Shown here piece by piece: positions 50,735-62,869 of a stretch of 64,000 bases of DNA (its first letter is position 1; each line of letters opens with the position of its first letter). Source of the stretch: Salibacterium qingdaonense (lineage in GTDB: Bacteria > Bacillota > Bacilli > Bacillales > Marinococcaceae); NCBI RefSeq assembly GCF_900114715.1, contig NZ_FOTY01000015.1:16494-80493 (forward strand), read 5' to 3'. Position numbers and translations under genes: made by a program. The notes beneath the pieces were generated by a model. It did not search any database and was not told the DNA's origin. It saw only the letters and a list, made by a program, of their open reading frames with translations.

Positions 50735-51109
50735 ATGACAGTCGATAGAGTGACGGCGACAGAGGAAGCCCTTGCGTTCATCAAAACATTGGAAGAAAAA
50801 CACGGCTCTCTCATGTTCCATCAGTCCGGCGGGTGCTGCGACGGCAGTTCCCCGATGTGCTTTGCACGCGGGGAATTCCGTATCGGAGACAGTGACGTCT
50901 ACCTCGGCGATATCGGCGGGATGCCGTTTTACATGTCCCAGGATCAATATGAATACTGGAAACACACCCAGCTCATCATTGACGTCGTGGACGGACGCGG
51001 CGGCATGTTCTCCCTCGACGGACCTGAAGGCAGACGGTTCCTCACCCGTTCGCGCATGTACTCGCAGGATGAACGCGAAGCCATGAAAAAGGAAGAAACC
51101 GCGAATTGA
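50735..51109 (+). CDS. DUF779 family protein
   Basis: 124 residues from ATG 50735 with AGAAAGGATG upstream, 27 bases after the aldehyde dehydrogenase stop. DUF779 pattern: LEEKHGSLMFHQSGGCCDGSSPMCFARGEF with the Cys-Cys motif, then DVYLGDIGGMPFYMSQDQYEYWKHTQLIIDVVDGRGGMFSLDGPEGRRFLTRSR. Frequently encoded beside aldehyde dehydrogenases of this type; the molecular role is not known to me, but accessory or maturation functions are plausible. Ends at a terminator. Confidence 0.92.
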   Translation: MTVDRVTATEEALAFIKTLEEKHGSLMFHQSGGCCDGSSPMCFARGEFRIGDSDVYLGDIGGMPFYMSQDQYEYWKHTQLIIDVVDGRGGMFSLDGPEGRRFLTRSRMYSQDEREAMKKEETAN

Positions 51110-51142
51110 GCAGCCGGGGTGGTATACCCCGCTGCTTTTTTT
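51109..51142 (+). terminator. Terminator of the aldehyde dehydrogenase/DUF779 operon
   Basis: AGCAGCCGGGGT pairs with ACCCCGCTGCT (one bulge) around a short loop, followed by seven T. Confidence 0.85.
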
Positions 51143-51243
51143 CGGATACTAAGCACACGTTCGTGTTGATTTTTTACCGCTTTCCTACTATTCTTTACAG
51201 TAAGGAGAATTCTGTTATTTTTTTCGAAAGGAGACGGTCTGAC

Positions 51244-51330
51244 ATGCCGCACTGGTTTATTATTTTCACCGTTATTGTATCAGTGGCTACTGGAATCTGG
51301 TCATTTTTGAACATCCGCCGCGGGTATTAA
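51244..51330 (+). CDS. 28-residue single-helix membrane protein
   Basis: MPHWFIIFTVIVSVATGIWS then FLNIRRGY. AAAGGAG lies eleven bases before the ATG. Residues 4-22 form one membrane span and the RR near the end fits a cytoplasmic C-terminus. It precedes a TTG-started acidic protein by 41 bases, likely in one transcript. No family recognised; too short for profile assignment. Confidence 0.6.
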   Translation: MPHWFIIFTVIVSVATGIWSFLNIRRGY

Positions 51331-51371
51331 TCCGTTATGCCAACAGATAAGATGCAGGAGGAGATGAACGG

Positions 51372-51902
51372 TTGAAAATTGCAGCAGGATTGATTCTCGG
51401 AGCAGGACTGCTTACTCCATTCTCCGACTTTTCCATTTCAAACAACATGTTCTTTCAAAAAGACACGAAAGAACAGCAGGAAGAAACTTCGGAAGAAGCA
51501 TCGGAAGAAAAGCAGTGGGAAGAGCGCTGGAGTGAAGCCCAGCAGGCAGCAGAAGAAGCTGGTGAAGATAACCGGAGCGAAGAAGAAAAGCTTGAAGATT
51601 TTGATCAGCAGTGGAATCAGTTTGGACAGGACAACACATCCAGCTCATCCGGCGGCACCGAAAGCAGCAGTTGGAGCGGGCTGCCCTCTATAGGAATTCA
51701 GGGTCCGGAGTCAGAGAATACCAATTCTGAGGCCGCAGAGGAATCGGAAGAAGAGCCTTCCTTTAACGAAACTTGGAACGACTTCGGCCGGGAGTTTGAT
51801 AATACATACGAACAAACCGAAGACAGCTTCGACTGGGAAAGCTCCTTTGACAGCCGCTTGGGAACGTATCAGATAACCGAACAAACTTCAAAGCCGGAGT
51901 AA
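51372..51902 (+). CDS. Acidic low-complexity protein with N-terminal export-like segment
   Basis: 176 residues from TTG 51372 with GGAGGAG upstream; an ATG at 51365 is out of frame and stops at once. A short hydrophobic start (MKIAAGLILGAGLLTPFSDF) may be a signal peptide or anchor. The rest is extremely Glu/Ser/Gln/Trp-rich with repeated E-WEERW, FDQQWNQFGQD, FNETWNDFGREFDNT and FDWESSFD motifs, that is, aromatic residues spaced in an acidic background. Probably disordered and outside the membrane. Not recognised; likely partner of the 28-residue protein. Confidence 0.65.
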   Translation: MKIAAGLILGAGLLTPFSDFSISNNMFFQKDTKEQQEETSEEASEEKQWEERWSEAQQAAEEAGEDNRSEEEKLEDFDQQWNQFGQDNTSSSSGGTESSSWSGLPSIGIQGPESENTNSEAAEESEEEPSFNETWNDFGREFDNTYEQTEDSFDWESSFDSRLGTYQITEQTSKPE

Positions 51903-51917
51903 TCCGGTTCCTCCACG

Positions 51918-51947
51918 CGAAAGCACCGCCAATGAGCGGTGCTTTCA
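51918..51947. terminator. Bidirectional terminator
   Basis: GAAAGCACCGC (51919-51929) pairs with GCGGTGCTTTC (51936-51946). Serves the acidic-protein gene and the convergent dgkB gene. Confidence 0.82.
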
Positions 51948-52850
51948 TTCTTCCTCCGTACTTTCTTCCGGGCAGAACAGCTCGAGATGCTGGTGAAGGT
52001 TGACGAACTCGCCGGGAAGTTGTCCGCCGTATTCCCCGTCCAGGTTGAGTTCCATGTCCCCTTCCACATGGATTTTCACCCGGTTGGCCTGCACGTACAT
52101 TAATTTTTCATGCTGCAGATGTTCCCCATTCAGTGCCTGCGTGCCGATCCGGATCAGTTCCGGTATGGTCGTTTTCGTGATGATAATCATATCAAACATG
52201 CCGTCATTATAACTCGCATCCGGAACAAGTTTCTCAAAACCGCCCACGGAGTTCGTGTTGGCGATCAGAAACAACATGATTTCCCCTTCAAACCATTTCC
52301 CGTCATATTCAATCTGCGCCATCTTCGGCTTTAGAAAGCGAAGTTTCTCAAAGCCTTTGACATAATAGGCAAAATGACCAAGCGTTGTCTTCAGTTTGCT
52401 GGGAGTGTCATACGTCAGCTCCGTCAACTTTCCGCCGGCTGCTATATTAATGAAGTACTGGCCGTTCACCCGGCCGATGTCAATCGGCTCACTGTGACCT
52501 CCGCTTATAATATCGCACACTCCGGCAATGTCATTTCGCTGGATGCCGAGCGCCCGGGCAAGGTCATTGGTTGTACCGGCCGGAATAATACCGAGCTTCG
52601 GCCGTTTCTTCTGTCCGGCCAGGCCGTTTACAACCTCAAAGATGGTACCGTCTCCTCCGGCGGCCACTACAACGTCAAAACCTCGCTCTGCCGCACGCGC
52701 TGCTTCAGCTCGTGCATCACTTTCCTGTTTTGTCTGGTGGGCAGACGTCTCATATCCCGCCTGCTCCAGACGGTCGAGGATGTAGGGCAGCTGCTTTTTC
52801 ATCTGTTCTTTTCCGGCGGTGGGGTTATAAATCACTCGTGCTTGCTTCAT
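51945..52850 (-). CDS. dgkB: Diacylglycerol kinase DgkB
   Basis: 301 residues; TAGGAGAAACGCT precedes the ATG. Lipid-kinase fold: RVIYNPTAGKEQMKKQLP at the N-terminus, nucleotide motif VVVAAGGDGTIFEVVNGLAG at about 60-79, IIPAGTTNDLARALG, and the C-terminal NLDGEYGGQLP motif. Phosphorylates soluble diacylglycerol back to phosphatidic acid for lipid and lipoteichoic acid turnover. Lies between gatB and rlmCD as yerQ does in B. subtilis, supporting the orthology. Confidence 0.94.
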   Translation of the reverse strand: MKQARVIYNPTAGKEQMKKQLPYILDRLEQAGYETSAHQTKQESDARAEAARAAERGFDVVVAAGGDGTIFEVVNGLAGQKKRPKLGIIPAGTTNDLARALGIQRNDIAGVCDIISGGHSEPIDIGRVNGQYFINIAAGGKLTELTYDTPSKLKTTLGHFAYYVKGFEKLRFLKPKMAQIEYDGKWFEGEIMLFLIANTNSVGGFEKLVPDASYNDGMFDMIIITKTTIPELIRIGTQALNGEHLQHEKLMYVQANRVKIHVEGDMELNLDGEYGGQLPGEFVNLHQHLELFCPEESTEEE

Positions 52851-53029
52851 AGCGTTTCTCCTAAGTTATTATTAGAATGCTTCTTTCTTCTATCTTACAG
52901 GAAAGAAACGCTTCTGACGAGAATATCACCTGGATTGGAAGATCAAGGGAATGCTCATCCATCTCTTCGTTTCTACTGTGGAAAAAATGGGAATCATACA
53001 GGAAAGACATTTGTGAGGGAGGATTATCA

Positions 53030-53740
53030 TTGACACGGGATATTTTCATTTCTGATATTCACGGACAGTTTGAGACATTTGTGTCACTGTTGAATCGTAT
53101 CGATTACCAGCCGGAGCAGGACCGGCTTTTTCTGCTCGGGGATTTTATAGACCGCGGACCACAGTCGTTTGATGTTATCCGCTATGTTCTGGAGCTCAAG
53201 GAGCAGGACGGTGCCGATATCACCTGCCTTCTTGGCAATCACGAAGACATGATGCTGCAGGCGTTTCAAAACGAGGATACAGGCGGCTTTTCCCTGTGGA
53301 TGGAAAACGGCGGAGAGAGCACACTGCAAAGCTACGTCGGAGAGGACCTCGCGGACAGTCCGCTTGATGAAATCACTCACGCCATCCGCCGTGATTTTCC
53401 GGAACACCTTGATTTCATGGAAAACCTGCAGCGGTTTGAAGAAACATCCGAACACATTCTCGTTCATGCCGGAATTGATCCGTTTGCCGAAGAATGGAAA
53501 GAGTCAGAGCCGCGTACCTTCGTCTGGATCCGGTCGCCTTTTCTCGAAAAGCCACACGGGGTGGGGAAAACGGTCATTTTCGGACACACACCGACCCCGA
53601 CCCTCCACGAAAACGCCGGACCGTGGTTTCAGTCCGACAAAATCGGCATTGACGGGGGAGCCGGGTTCGGAATGCAGTTGAACGCTCTTCTCTTCAATAA
53701 CGGCAGCTACCATGTAGTATCAGAGCCGGTGCAGGGCTGA
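53030..53740 (+). CDS. PP1-type metallophosphatase (serine/threonine phosphatase-like)
   Basis: 236 residues from TTG 53030 with GGGAGG upstream; the open frame extends 51 codons further without a ribosome site. Calcineurin-like metal motifs in order: DIHGQFETF, LLGDFIDRGPQS, CLLGNHEDMML, then ILVHAGIDP and VIFGHTPTPT. Resembles PrpE/PrpA-type bacterial PP1-like phosphatases that act on proteins or nucleoside tetraphosphates. Soluble, single gene inserted between dgkB and gatB. Substrate unknown. Confidence 0.92.
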   Translation: MTRDIFISDIHGQFETFVSLLNRIDYQPEQDRLFLLGDFIDRGPQSFDVIRYVLELKEQDGADITCLLGNHEDMMLQAFQNEDTGGFSLWMENGGESTLQSYVGEDLADSPLDEITHAIRRDFPEHLDFMENLQRFEETSEHILVHAGIDPFAEEWKESEPRTFVWIRSPFLEKPHGVGKTVIFGHTPTPTLHENAGPWFQSDKIGIDGGAGFGMQLNALLFNNGSYHVVSEPVQG

Positions 53741-53932
53741 AGAACAGAATCGATTTACATAGGCCCCTTATACGATAAGTTGGAGACACTTTTTCATCTT
53801 TTTAGTAGAAAAGTGTTTCCTATATGCGGATTACAGTCATTTTCATCCGCATTGCTTTCCTTTTGTCTGTAAAGGGACAAAACACTTCCGGAATTGTCCG
53901 TCACACATTCGACCCGGACAGAAAAAAAGCTG

Positions 53933-53967
53933 CTTTCCCCCATTTAAAAGGAGAAAGCAGCTTTTTG
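53933..53967. terminator. Bidirectional terminator between the phosphatase and gatB genes
   Basis: AAAAAGCTGCTTTC pairs with GAAAGCAGCTTTTT around a short loop. The 190 bases before it hold no recognised gene. Confidence 0.88.
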
Positions 53968-53971
53968 TCTA

Positions 53972-55408
53972 TCAGGCATCCATGCCCATGCCTTCCATAA
54001 TTAATTTGTTCACCATCTGCGGGTTGGCTTTGCCCTTGGTTTCTTTCATCACCTGGCCGACGAGGAAACCGATGGCTTTGTCCTTCCCGTTCTTATAATC
54101 TTCGATGGACTGTGGATTGTTCTCAAGAATCTTGTCCACAATCTGTTTGAGTTCGCCTTCGTCCGAAATCTGAACAAGTCCTTTGTCCTGTACAATCTGT
54201 TCCGGATCGCCGCCTTGTTCCATGAGATCAGTAAAGACGGTTTTAGCGATTTTACTGGAAATGGTGCCTTTATCAATCAGAGTCACCAGTTTGGCAAGAG
54301 AGGACGGCGTGAGCTCTGTATCGGCAAGCTCCATGTCATGGGAATTCAAGTATCCATTGACATCCCCCATCAGCCAATTGGCAGCCTGCTTGGCGTCGGC
54401 GCCTTCATCGATGGTTTCCTGGAAGAAATCCGCCATGTTTTTCGACTGTGTAAGCACGCCTGCGTCGTATGCCGGAAGGTCAAATTCTTCCATATAACGT
54501 TCGCGGCGGGCATCCGGAAGTTCCGGAATAGTCGCTTTAATGCTGCTTTTCCAGTCTTCATTGACGTAAAGAGTGACAAGGTCCGGTTCCGGGAAGTAAC
54601 GGTAATCGTCGGATCCTTCCTTCACACGCATCAACGTCGTTTCTTTCTTCGCGTCATCCCAGCGGCGGGTTTCCTGAAGAATTTCTCCGCCGGAGAGCAG
54701 TTCCTGCTCCTGGCGCTTCTCTTCATAAGCCAGACCTTTGTGAACGTTTGTGAAGGAGTTCAGGTTTTTGAGCTCCGTTTTCGTTCCGAATTCTTCCTGC
54801 CCCGCCGGTTTCAGCGAAATGTTCGCATCACAGCGGAGAGAGCCTTCTTCCATCTTGCAGTCGGATACTTCCGTATACTGAAGTACGGCTTTCAGCTTTT
54901 CAAGATAAGCATACGCTTCTTCCGGTGTTTCAATGTCCGGTTCGGATACAATTTCAATCAGCGGCGTGCCGACACGGTTGAAATCAACGAGACTGTGGTC
55001 GTCGTATTCATCGTGGGTGAGCTTACCGGCATCTTCTTCCATATGGATCCGGGTAATGCCGATGTTCTTTTTATAGCCGTCCACCTCGATTTCAAGCGAT
55101 CCATTTTCACCGATCGGCTTATCAAACTGTGAAATCTGGTAGGCTTTCGGACTGTCGGGATAAAAATAGTTCTTGCGGTCGAACTTGGTTTCCCCGGCGA
55201 TTTCACAGTTCAAAGCGAGTGAGGCTTTCATGGCGTATTCCACAGCGCGCTGGTTCAAAACCGGGAGCACACCGGGATGGCCGAGACAGACCGGGCACGT
55301 GTGCGTGTTGGCCGGTGCCCCGAATTCCGTCGAACAGTTACAGAAAATTTTCGTATCGGTTTTCAGTTCGGCATGGACTTCCAGGCCGATGACGGTATCA
55401 AATTTCAT
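53972..55408 (-). CDS. gatB: Asp/Glu-tRNA(Asn/Gln) amidotransferase subunit B
   Basis: 478 residues from ATG 55408 with GGGGGG upstream. Cradle domain with [24 protein letters not shown] and [18 protein letters not shown], containing the zinc-binding cysteines. [22 protein letters not shown] follows. C-terminal YqeY-like tail ends [16 protein letters not shown]. Binds tRNA and activates Glu/Asp-tRNA before amidation by GatA. Third gene of the gatCAB operon, 14 bases after gatA. Confidence 0.97.
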   Translation of the reverse strand: MKFDTVIGLEVHAELKTDTKIFCNCSTEFGAPANTHTCPVCLGHPGVLPVLNQRAVEYAMKASLALNCEIAGETKFDRKNYFYPDSPKAYQISQFDKPIGENGSLEIEVDGYKKNIGITRIHMEEDAGKLTHDEYDDHSLVDFNRVGTPLIEIVSEPDIETPEEAYAYLEKLKAVLQYTEVSDCKMEEGSLRCDANISLKPAGQEEFGTKTELKNLNSFTNVHKGLAYEEKRQEQELLSGGEILQETRRWDDAKKETTLMRVKEGSDDYRYFPEPDLVTLYVNEDWKSSIKATIPELPDARRERYMEEFDLPAYDAGVLTQSKNMADFFQETIDEGADAKQAANWLMGDVNGYLNSHDMELADTELTPSSLAKLVTLIDKGTISSKIAKTVFTDLMEQGGDPEQIVQDKGLVQISDEGELKQIVDKILENNPQSIEDYKNGKDKAIGFLVGQVMKETKGKANPQMVNKLIMEGMGMDA

Positions 55409-55422
55409 CACAGGTTCCCCCC

Positions 55423-56880
55423 TTACAATTCCGGCTTGGCTTTATAATGTCCGGCTGCCTGCTCGTAAGCATGGGCGGCGCGGTAAACAGTACTTTCTTC
55501 AAACGGTCGTGAAATAATCTGCAGTCCGACCGGCAGTCCTTCAGAGAAACCGCACGGCACAGAAATGGCAGGCACTCCGGCAAGGTTAACCGGAATCGTG
55601 AGAATGTCATTGGCGTACATCGTGAGCGGGTCGTTCACTTTTTCTCCGATTTTAAAGGCGGTGGTCGGTGCGGTTGGTCCGACGATCACGTCGTATTTCT
55701 CCAGAATCTGATCAAAGTCACGTTTGATAAGGGTACGGACCTTCTGGGCTTTCTTGTAGTACGCGTCGTAATAGCCGGAACTGAGTGCAAATGTACCAAG
55801 CATAATCCGGCGTTTCACTTCGTCACCGAACCCTTGACTTCTCGTCTCTTTGTACATATCGATCAGGTTGTCCGCATTTTCGGCACGCACGCCGTAACGG
55901 ACACCGTCAAAGCGGGCGAGGTTTGCGGATGCTTCAGAAGAGGCGAGCAGATAATAAGCTGCCACCGCGTACTGCGAGTGCGGCAGGGAAACTTCTTCCC
56001 ACTCTGCGCCTTGCTGTTCGAGAACCTTCAGTGCTTCAAGCACCCGGTTCCGGACCCCTTCATGCACCCCTTCGCCGAGGTATTCTTTCGGAACAGCAAT
56101 TTTCATGCCTTTCACATCACCGGTGAGCGACGATAGATAATCCGAAATACCAACATCAGCAGACGTGGAGTCCCTGCGGTCATGTCCGGCAATCTGTCCG
56201 AGCACGAGCGCATTGTCTTCCACGTTTTTTGTCAGCGGACCAATCTGGTCGAGGGAGGAGGCAAAGGCAATCAGCCCGTAACGGGAAACACGGCCGTACG
56301 TTGGTTTTAATCCGACTACGCCGCAGTAGGATGCCGGCTGCCGGATCGATCCGCCCGTATCAGAACCAAGGGAAAAGCTTACTTCTCCTGCGGCAACGGA
56401 CGCCGCCGCGCCGCCGCTTGATCCGCCCGGAACATAATCCGTGTTCCACGGGTTGCGCGCGCTGTAAAAACCGGAGTTTTCATTAGAAGATCCCATGGCA
56501 AATTCGTCCATGTTGAGTTTTCCTATCGTGAGAGCGTCCGCCTCTTCCAGGCCGTCCATGACGGTTGCATTGTGCACTGGATCAAAGTTTGCCAGCAGCT
56601 GGCTCGCTGCGGTCGTGCGGAGTCCATTTGTAACAATGTTATCTTTGATGCCGGCAGGAAGACCGAACAGCAGCCCGCGTGTGTTACCTGTTCCCATCGC
56701 CTCATCCATTTTCGCAGCCTGGTTTCTGGCTGCTTCTTCATTCAGGGTGAGAAACGCCTGAACTTTGTCATCCACCTCTTTGATGCGGGAAAATGAAGCA
56801 TCAACGAGTTCGGATACTTTCAGTTCTTTATTATGAAGCTTTTTATGTATCCCGGAAAAGCTTTCTTCAAGTATCGACAT
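55423..56880 (-). CDS. gatA: Asp/Glu-tRNA(Asn/Gln) amidotransferase subunit A
   Basis: 485 residues; AAAGGAGGG precedes the ATG. Amidase-signature enzyme with Lys of [14 protein letters not shown] (about residue 79), the [36 protein letters not shown] serine-rich segment (about 153-185) giving the Ser-cis-Ser-Lys triad. Hydrolyses glutamine and delivers ammonia to GatB for making Gln-tRNA or Asn-tRNA. Starts 16 bases after gatC. Confidence 0.97.
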   Translation of the reverse strand: MSILEESFSGIHKKLHNKELKVSELVDASFSRIKEVDDKVQAFLTLNEEAARNQAAKMDEAMGTGNTRGLLFGLPAGIKDNIVTNGLRTTAASQLLANFDPVHNATVMDGLEEADALTIGKLNMDEFAMGSSNENSGFYSARNPWNTDYVPGGSSGGAAASVAAGEVSFSLGSDTGGSIRQPASYCGVVGLKPTYGRVSRYGLIAFASSLDQIGPLTKNVEDNALVLGQIAGHDRRDSTSADVGISDYLSSLTGDVKGMKIAVPKEYLGEGVHEGVRNRVLEALKVLEQQGAEWEEVSLPHSQYAVAAYYLLASSEASANLARFDGVRYGVRAENADNLIDMYKETRSQGFGDEVKRRIMLGTFALSSGYYDAYYKKAQKVRTLIKRDFDQILEKYDVIVGPTAPTTAFKIGEKVNDPLTMYANDILTIPVNLAGVPAISVPCGFSEGLPVGLQIISRPFEESTVYRAAHAYEQAAGHYKAKPEL

Positions 56881-56896
56881 TCTATTTGTCCCTCCT

Positions 56897-57187
56897 TTAC
56901 TCTAACACCGATGGTACTTTCACCTGACCGTCTTCTTGATCCGGCGCGTTCTTCAACGCTTCTTCCCGGTCGAGTGACGGACGTTTTTCATCTTTGCGCA
57001 GCACGTTATGAATATCGAGAACGTGGGTTGTTGGTTCCACATCGTCCGTATCCAGTTCATTCAACTGCTCGGCAAATTCGATAATATCATCAAGCTGTTC
57101 GGTAAATGTATCGACTTCCTCCTCTGTTACAGAGAGTCTTGCCAGATGCGCCACATGCCTGACCTGATCTTTTGAAATCCGTTCCAT
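56897..57187 (-). CDS. gatC: Asp/Glu-tRNA(Asn/Gln) amidotransferase subunit C
   Basis: 96 residues; GGAGGTGACAG precedes the ATG. GatC pattern: [59 protein letters not shown]. Small belt subunit that holds GatA on GatB. First gene of the gatCAB operon. Confidence 0.95.
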   Translation of the reverse strand: MERISKDQVRHVAHLARLSVTEEEVDTFTEQLDDIIEFAEQLNELDTDDVEPTTHVLDIHNVLRKDEKRPSLDREEALKNAPDQEDGQVKVPSVLE

Positions 57188-57249
57188 GATCTGTCACCTC
57201 CGCTAAAACAAATCTTCACAATACCTAGATGATACCAAATAAGGCAGCA

Positions 57250-57268
57250 GCGGGCAACGCATGCCCGC
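57250..57268 (-). terminator. Weak hairpin after camS
   Basis: GCGGGCA and TGCCCGC form a 7-bp stem with a 5-base loop nine bases beyond the camS stop. No T-run follows, so termination may be partial, allowing read-through into gatC. Confidence 0.35.
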
Positions 57269-57276
57269 TTTCTCCT

Positions 57277-58458
57277 TTAATACACATGAGTATAGGATTC
57301 TTCTCCTGCATCTTTCACTACAAGAGCTTCCTGCCCCTGCGAGGAATGTATCCGGACTTCGACATCTAGATTCGGAAAATGCTGCTCCACTTTATCGGTT
57401 ACGTGCTGGGTGAAGGCTGTAACTTCTGTTTCACTGTAAAACGTGATGGGGATTTCCACTGTAAGATCCCGCCACTCATCATTCTGGTAGTACCCTTCCC
57501 CGATAACACCGACGAAATTTTGGAAAAAGGTGTTCACTTCATCCCTGAACTGGTTAAATGCTTCGGCATCACTGCGGTGATTATCGCTTGCATCGGTAGA
57601 AGGAAACAACACGTAATCTTCATTCAAACTCTGCCAGTTGTTCACTTTTTCTCCGGGTTCCGCGGTGCCTTTTGCGATGAAATTGCCCGGAACAGCCGCA
57701 TCACGCGGGGCCTCCCGGAAAACGGTGAACATAATCGGAATGTCCTGAAGAGCGCCGTTCTCTCTGTCTTCACTCCGCAGCCTTTCGAGAATCCGGGTTG
57801 CCGTGTCCTGCGCTGCCTGCATGCTTTCTTTTCTGCTGATGGATTCACTGAGCCACGGGCCATAGGTTCCATCCTCGTTTTCCTGTCTGAAATAATAGAG
57901 ATTATTCATCGAAAGTCCGATCACCATGCCGCCGAGCTGCAGGTTTCCGTTGTCATTTTCGACCATATAATTATGTTCAATAATATTGGATAACGGACGC
58001 GGGTTGTTTCTTTCCCGTTCTTCAAAATTATCGGCATCCGCAAGCGGCGGGTTGAGTCCGGCCTCATTATCTTCAGACTGCCTCATCAGCCAGCTGTTCA
58101 GTTCACTGCTGGAAATGAGCTGACCGGGACGAAAGAAGTAATTTTCCTGGCTGAATTCTCCGGCAGCAAGCTCCTGCATGCCGGTCGACATCCGTTCAAG
58201 ATCCATCCGGTTGTACATGACATCCCTGTGAAACGTGCGTGCCGCGCCGCTTATATATTGTCCGTCCTGCAGTACACTGCGGTAATAATTATCAAGACTG
58301 GGGACTTCCGGACTGACTTCCACCGTATCTTCTTCTGTCGTCTGTTCGTTCTCCTCTGTGTCCACCCCTTCTTCCTGCTGATCCTGCTGCAGGCCCGGTA
58401 TACACCCGGTCAGCAGAAGAAACGAGGCAGCCGTCAGAACCCCGGTTTTTCTCCACAT
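57277..58458 (-). CDS. camS: CamS family lipoprotein
   Basis: 393 residues. Lipoprotein signal with lipobox LTGC at about 16-19, then a Glu/Thr-rich linker. CamS pattern: NYYRSVLQDGQYISGAARTFHRDVMYNRMDLERMSTGMQELA and NPRPLSNIIEHNYMVENDNGNLQLGGMVIGLSMN. Named for the staphylococcal peptide pheromone precursor, but its role in Bacillus (YerH) is unknown. Follows ligA in the same direction with about 100 bases between, matching the B. subtilis order. Confidence 0.93.
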   Translation of the reverse strand: MWRKTGVLTAASFLLLTGCIPGLQQDQQEEGVDTEENEQTTEEDTVEVSPEVPSLDNYYRSVLQDGQYISGAARTFHRDVMYNRMDLERMSTGMQELAAGEFSQENYFFRPGQLISSSELNSWLMRQSEDNEAGLNPPLADADNFEERERNNPRPLSNIIEHNYMVENDNGNLQLGGMVIGLSMNNLYYFRQENEDGTYGPWLSESISRKESMQAAQDTATRILERLRSEDRENGALQDIPIMFTVFREAPRDAAVPGNFIAKGTAEPGEKVNNWQSLNEDYVLFPSTDASDNHRSDAEAFNQFRDEVNTFFQNFVGVIGEGYYQNDEWRDLTVEIPITFYSETEVTAFTQHVTDKVEQHFPNLDVEVRIHSSQGQEALVVKDAGEESYTHVY

Positions 58459-58561
58459 TCTTCCATCTCCTCATTTATCCGAACATTTTATCGTGTTCCG
58501 GTTTCCATCTTACATGATGATGACACATTTATCCATCGTCCGCTTTTTACCGAAAAACGAA

Positions 58562-60586
<2,025 letters not shown>

Positions 60587-62818
60587 CTACGCTTTTGTAA
60601 TCGGAGCGAATTTGGCGTACAGACGTTTCACTCCTTCTGTCGGAAATGCGATATCAAGCTCGACGTCTTCTCCTTCGCCGTGGAGGCTGACTACCGTGCC
60701 GGTACCCCATTTTCCGTGTTCGGCTTTATCGCCGACTTTCCAGTCATACTGGTTTCCGCCACCTTCCGCTGAAATAGAGCGTCCTTTCGAAGGGGAAACA
60801 GCTGCCTGTCTGCGGCGTTCAAACGGAGAATCACTCTTACTCTGCCTGCCGCTGTTCATCCAGTCGGGCTTGTCCTCTTTCTCCCGGTCGATGACATCCT
60901 CGGGTAGTTCTTCAATAAACCGGGACATCGGGTTTACCTGGGTGCGTCCGTACAGCTGGCGCATGTTCGAATGCGTAAGATGAAGTTCCTGCTCGGCTCT
61001 TGTAATCCCGACATAGGCAAGGCGGCGTTCTTCTTCCATTTCCTCCTGTTCAAAAAGAGAACGGCTGTGGGGAAAGATGCCTTCTTCCATGCCCACAAGA
61101 AAAACGAGCGGAAACTCGAGGCCCTTGGCGGAGTGAAGCGTCATCATCGTAACCGCGCTTTCTCCGTCTTCCTCATCCTGATTCACATCAGCAACAAGTG
61201 CCAGGTCTGTCAAAAACGCGATAAGAGAGACATCGTCGTTTTTCTTCTCAAAATCCTTTGTCACGGACAGAAATTCATCGATGTTCTCAAGGCGGCTCTG
61301 GGCCTCCAGCGACTTGTCCTCTTTAAGGGAATCACGGTAACCCGTCTTTTCAAGAAGTTCTTCCACAAGTTCTGTCACGCTTAAGTATTCCTGCATCTGA
61401 ATCCAGTGCCCGAGCTGTTCGGCAAAAGCCTCCAGCTTCTTTACCGGACGGGAGCCAAGACCAATCTGATCCGCTTCCTGAAGTGCCGCAAACATGGAAA
61501 TATCCTGGGCATCCGCATACGCGCCGATTTTATCCACAGTTGCCGCGCCCAGCCCGCGTTTTGGAACATTAATAATGCGCCGGAGGCTGATGTCATCATT
61601 CGGATTCGCAACAAGTCTGAGATACGCCAGCACATCCTTGATTTCTTTCCGGTCATAGAACTTCGTGCCGCCGATCATATTATAATTCACATTGGACTTG
61701 AGAAACATTTCCTCAATGATCCGGGACTGGGCATTCGTGCGGTACAGCACGGCGGCATCAGAATAATCAAACCGGCTGCTCTGCACTGCTTCTTTAATGC
61801 GTTCCACGATATAGGCCGATTCTTCACGCTCATCGGCCCCGCAGAAGTAATGAATACGGGCCCCGTCATCGTTTTCAGTCCAAAGATTCTTCGGCTTGCG
61901 CCCCATGTTGTTCTGGATTACATTATTGGCCGCTTTCAAAATCGTCTGCGTTGACCGGTAATTCTGTTCAAGCACAATCGAACGTGCCTCTTCATAATCC
62001 TGTTCAAAAGAGAGGATGTTTTGAATATCGGCGCCGCGCCATTTGTAAATCGACTGGTCGGAATCGCCGACAACGCAGATGTTACGGTTCTTCTCAGCAA
62101 GCAGATTGACGAGCACATACTGCGCCCGGTTCGTGTCCTGATACTCATCCACGTGAATGTACTGAAACTTGCGCTGATAAAACTGCAGCACTTCCGGAAC
62201 CTGACGGAACAGCTGAATGGTCTTCATGATCAAATCATCAAAATCAAGAGCATGATTAGAGCCTAAACGCCGCTGGTATTCTTTATAGACATCCGCTGCG
62301 GTCTCTTCAAACGGCCCTTCCGCCCGCTCAGCAAACTTCTTCGGCGGTTCGAGCACGTTTTTCGATGAGGAAATCATTCCAAGCATGCCGCGCGGATCGA
62401 ATTTTTTCGAATCGATATTCTGGTCTTTTAGAATCTGTTTGATGACAGACAGCTGATCAGATCCATCGAGTATCGAAAAATTACGGTTAAAACCGATGCG
62501 GTCGATATCGCGCCGCAGAATCCGCACACACATCGAGTGAAATGTAGACATCCAGATATCTTCAGCCGCCGGGCCGACAAGTTCAGACGCCCGTTCTTTC
62601 ATCTCACGGGCCGCCTTGTTTGTAAAAGTGATCGCAAGAATCGAAAAAGGAGGGACCCCTTTCTCCCGGATGAGGTAAGCCATCCGGTGGGTCAGCACCC
62701 TTGTCTTCCCGCTTCCCGCGCCTGCCATGATTAACAGCGGTCCTTCGGTATGCTGGACCGCTTCCCGCTGCTCGGGATTCATTCCGTTAAGCATTTTTTC
62801 CACGATTTCTCGTTGCAA
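60587..62818 (-). CDS. pcrA: ATP-dependent DNA helicase PcrA (UvrD family)
   Basis: About 743 residues. Start taken as TTG at 62818 because AGGTGGTGG lies just upstream; an in-frame GTG at 62830 is an alternative. SF1A motifs: Walker [14 protein letters not shown], motif Ia [17 protein letters not shown], Walker [35 protein letters not shown] [17 protein letters not shown], and [16 protein letters not shown]-terminal Tudor-like tail ([36 protein letters not shown]) that in PcrA binds RNA polymerase. Works in repair and removal of recombination or transcription blocks. Confidence 0.98.
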   Translation of the reverse strand: MQREIVEKMLNGMNPEQREAVQHTEGPLLIMAGAGSGKTRVLTHRMAYLIREKGVPPFSILAITFTNKAAREMKERASELVGPAAEDIWMSTFHSMCVRILRRDIDRIGFNRNFSILDGSDQLSVIKQILKDQNIDSKKFDPRGMLGMISSSKNVLEPPKKFAERAEGPFEETAADVYKEYQRRLGSNHALDFDDLIMKTIQLFRQVPEVLQFYQRKFQYIHVDEYQDTNRAQYVLVNLLAEKNRNICVVGDSDQSIYKWRGADIQNILSFEQDYEEARSIVLEQNYRSTQTILKAANNVIQNNMGRKPKNLWTENDDGARIHYFCGADEREESAYIVERIKEAVQSSRFDYSDAAVLYRTNAQSRIIEEMFLKSNVNYNMIGGTKFYDRKEIKDVLAYLRLVANPNDDISLRRIINVPKRGLGAATVDKIGAYADAQDISMFAALQEADQIGLGSRPVKKLEAFAEQLGHWIQMQEYLSVTELVEELLEKTGYRDSLKEDKSLEAQSRLENIDEFLSVTKDFEKKNDDVSLIAFLTDLALVADVNQDEEDGESAVTMMTLHSAKGLEFPLVFLVGMEEGIFPHSRSLFEQEEMEEERRLAYVGITRAEQELHLTHSNMRQLYGRTQVNPMSRFIEELPEDVIDREKEDKPDWMNSGRQSKSDSPFERRRQAAVSPSKGRSISAEGGGNQYDWKVGDKAEHGKWGTGTVVSLHGEGEDVELDIAFPTEGVKRLYAKFAPITKA

Positions 62819-62869
62819 TCCTTCCACCACCTGTGAAACGTATGTTCGATTGTTTCATTATACGTTATT

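Noticed and set aside
49436..50965. 509-codon minus-strand open frame over the aldehyde dehydrogenase gene
   Set aside because: Antisense to a well-supported enzyme, with no ribosome site and no recognisable motif.
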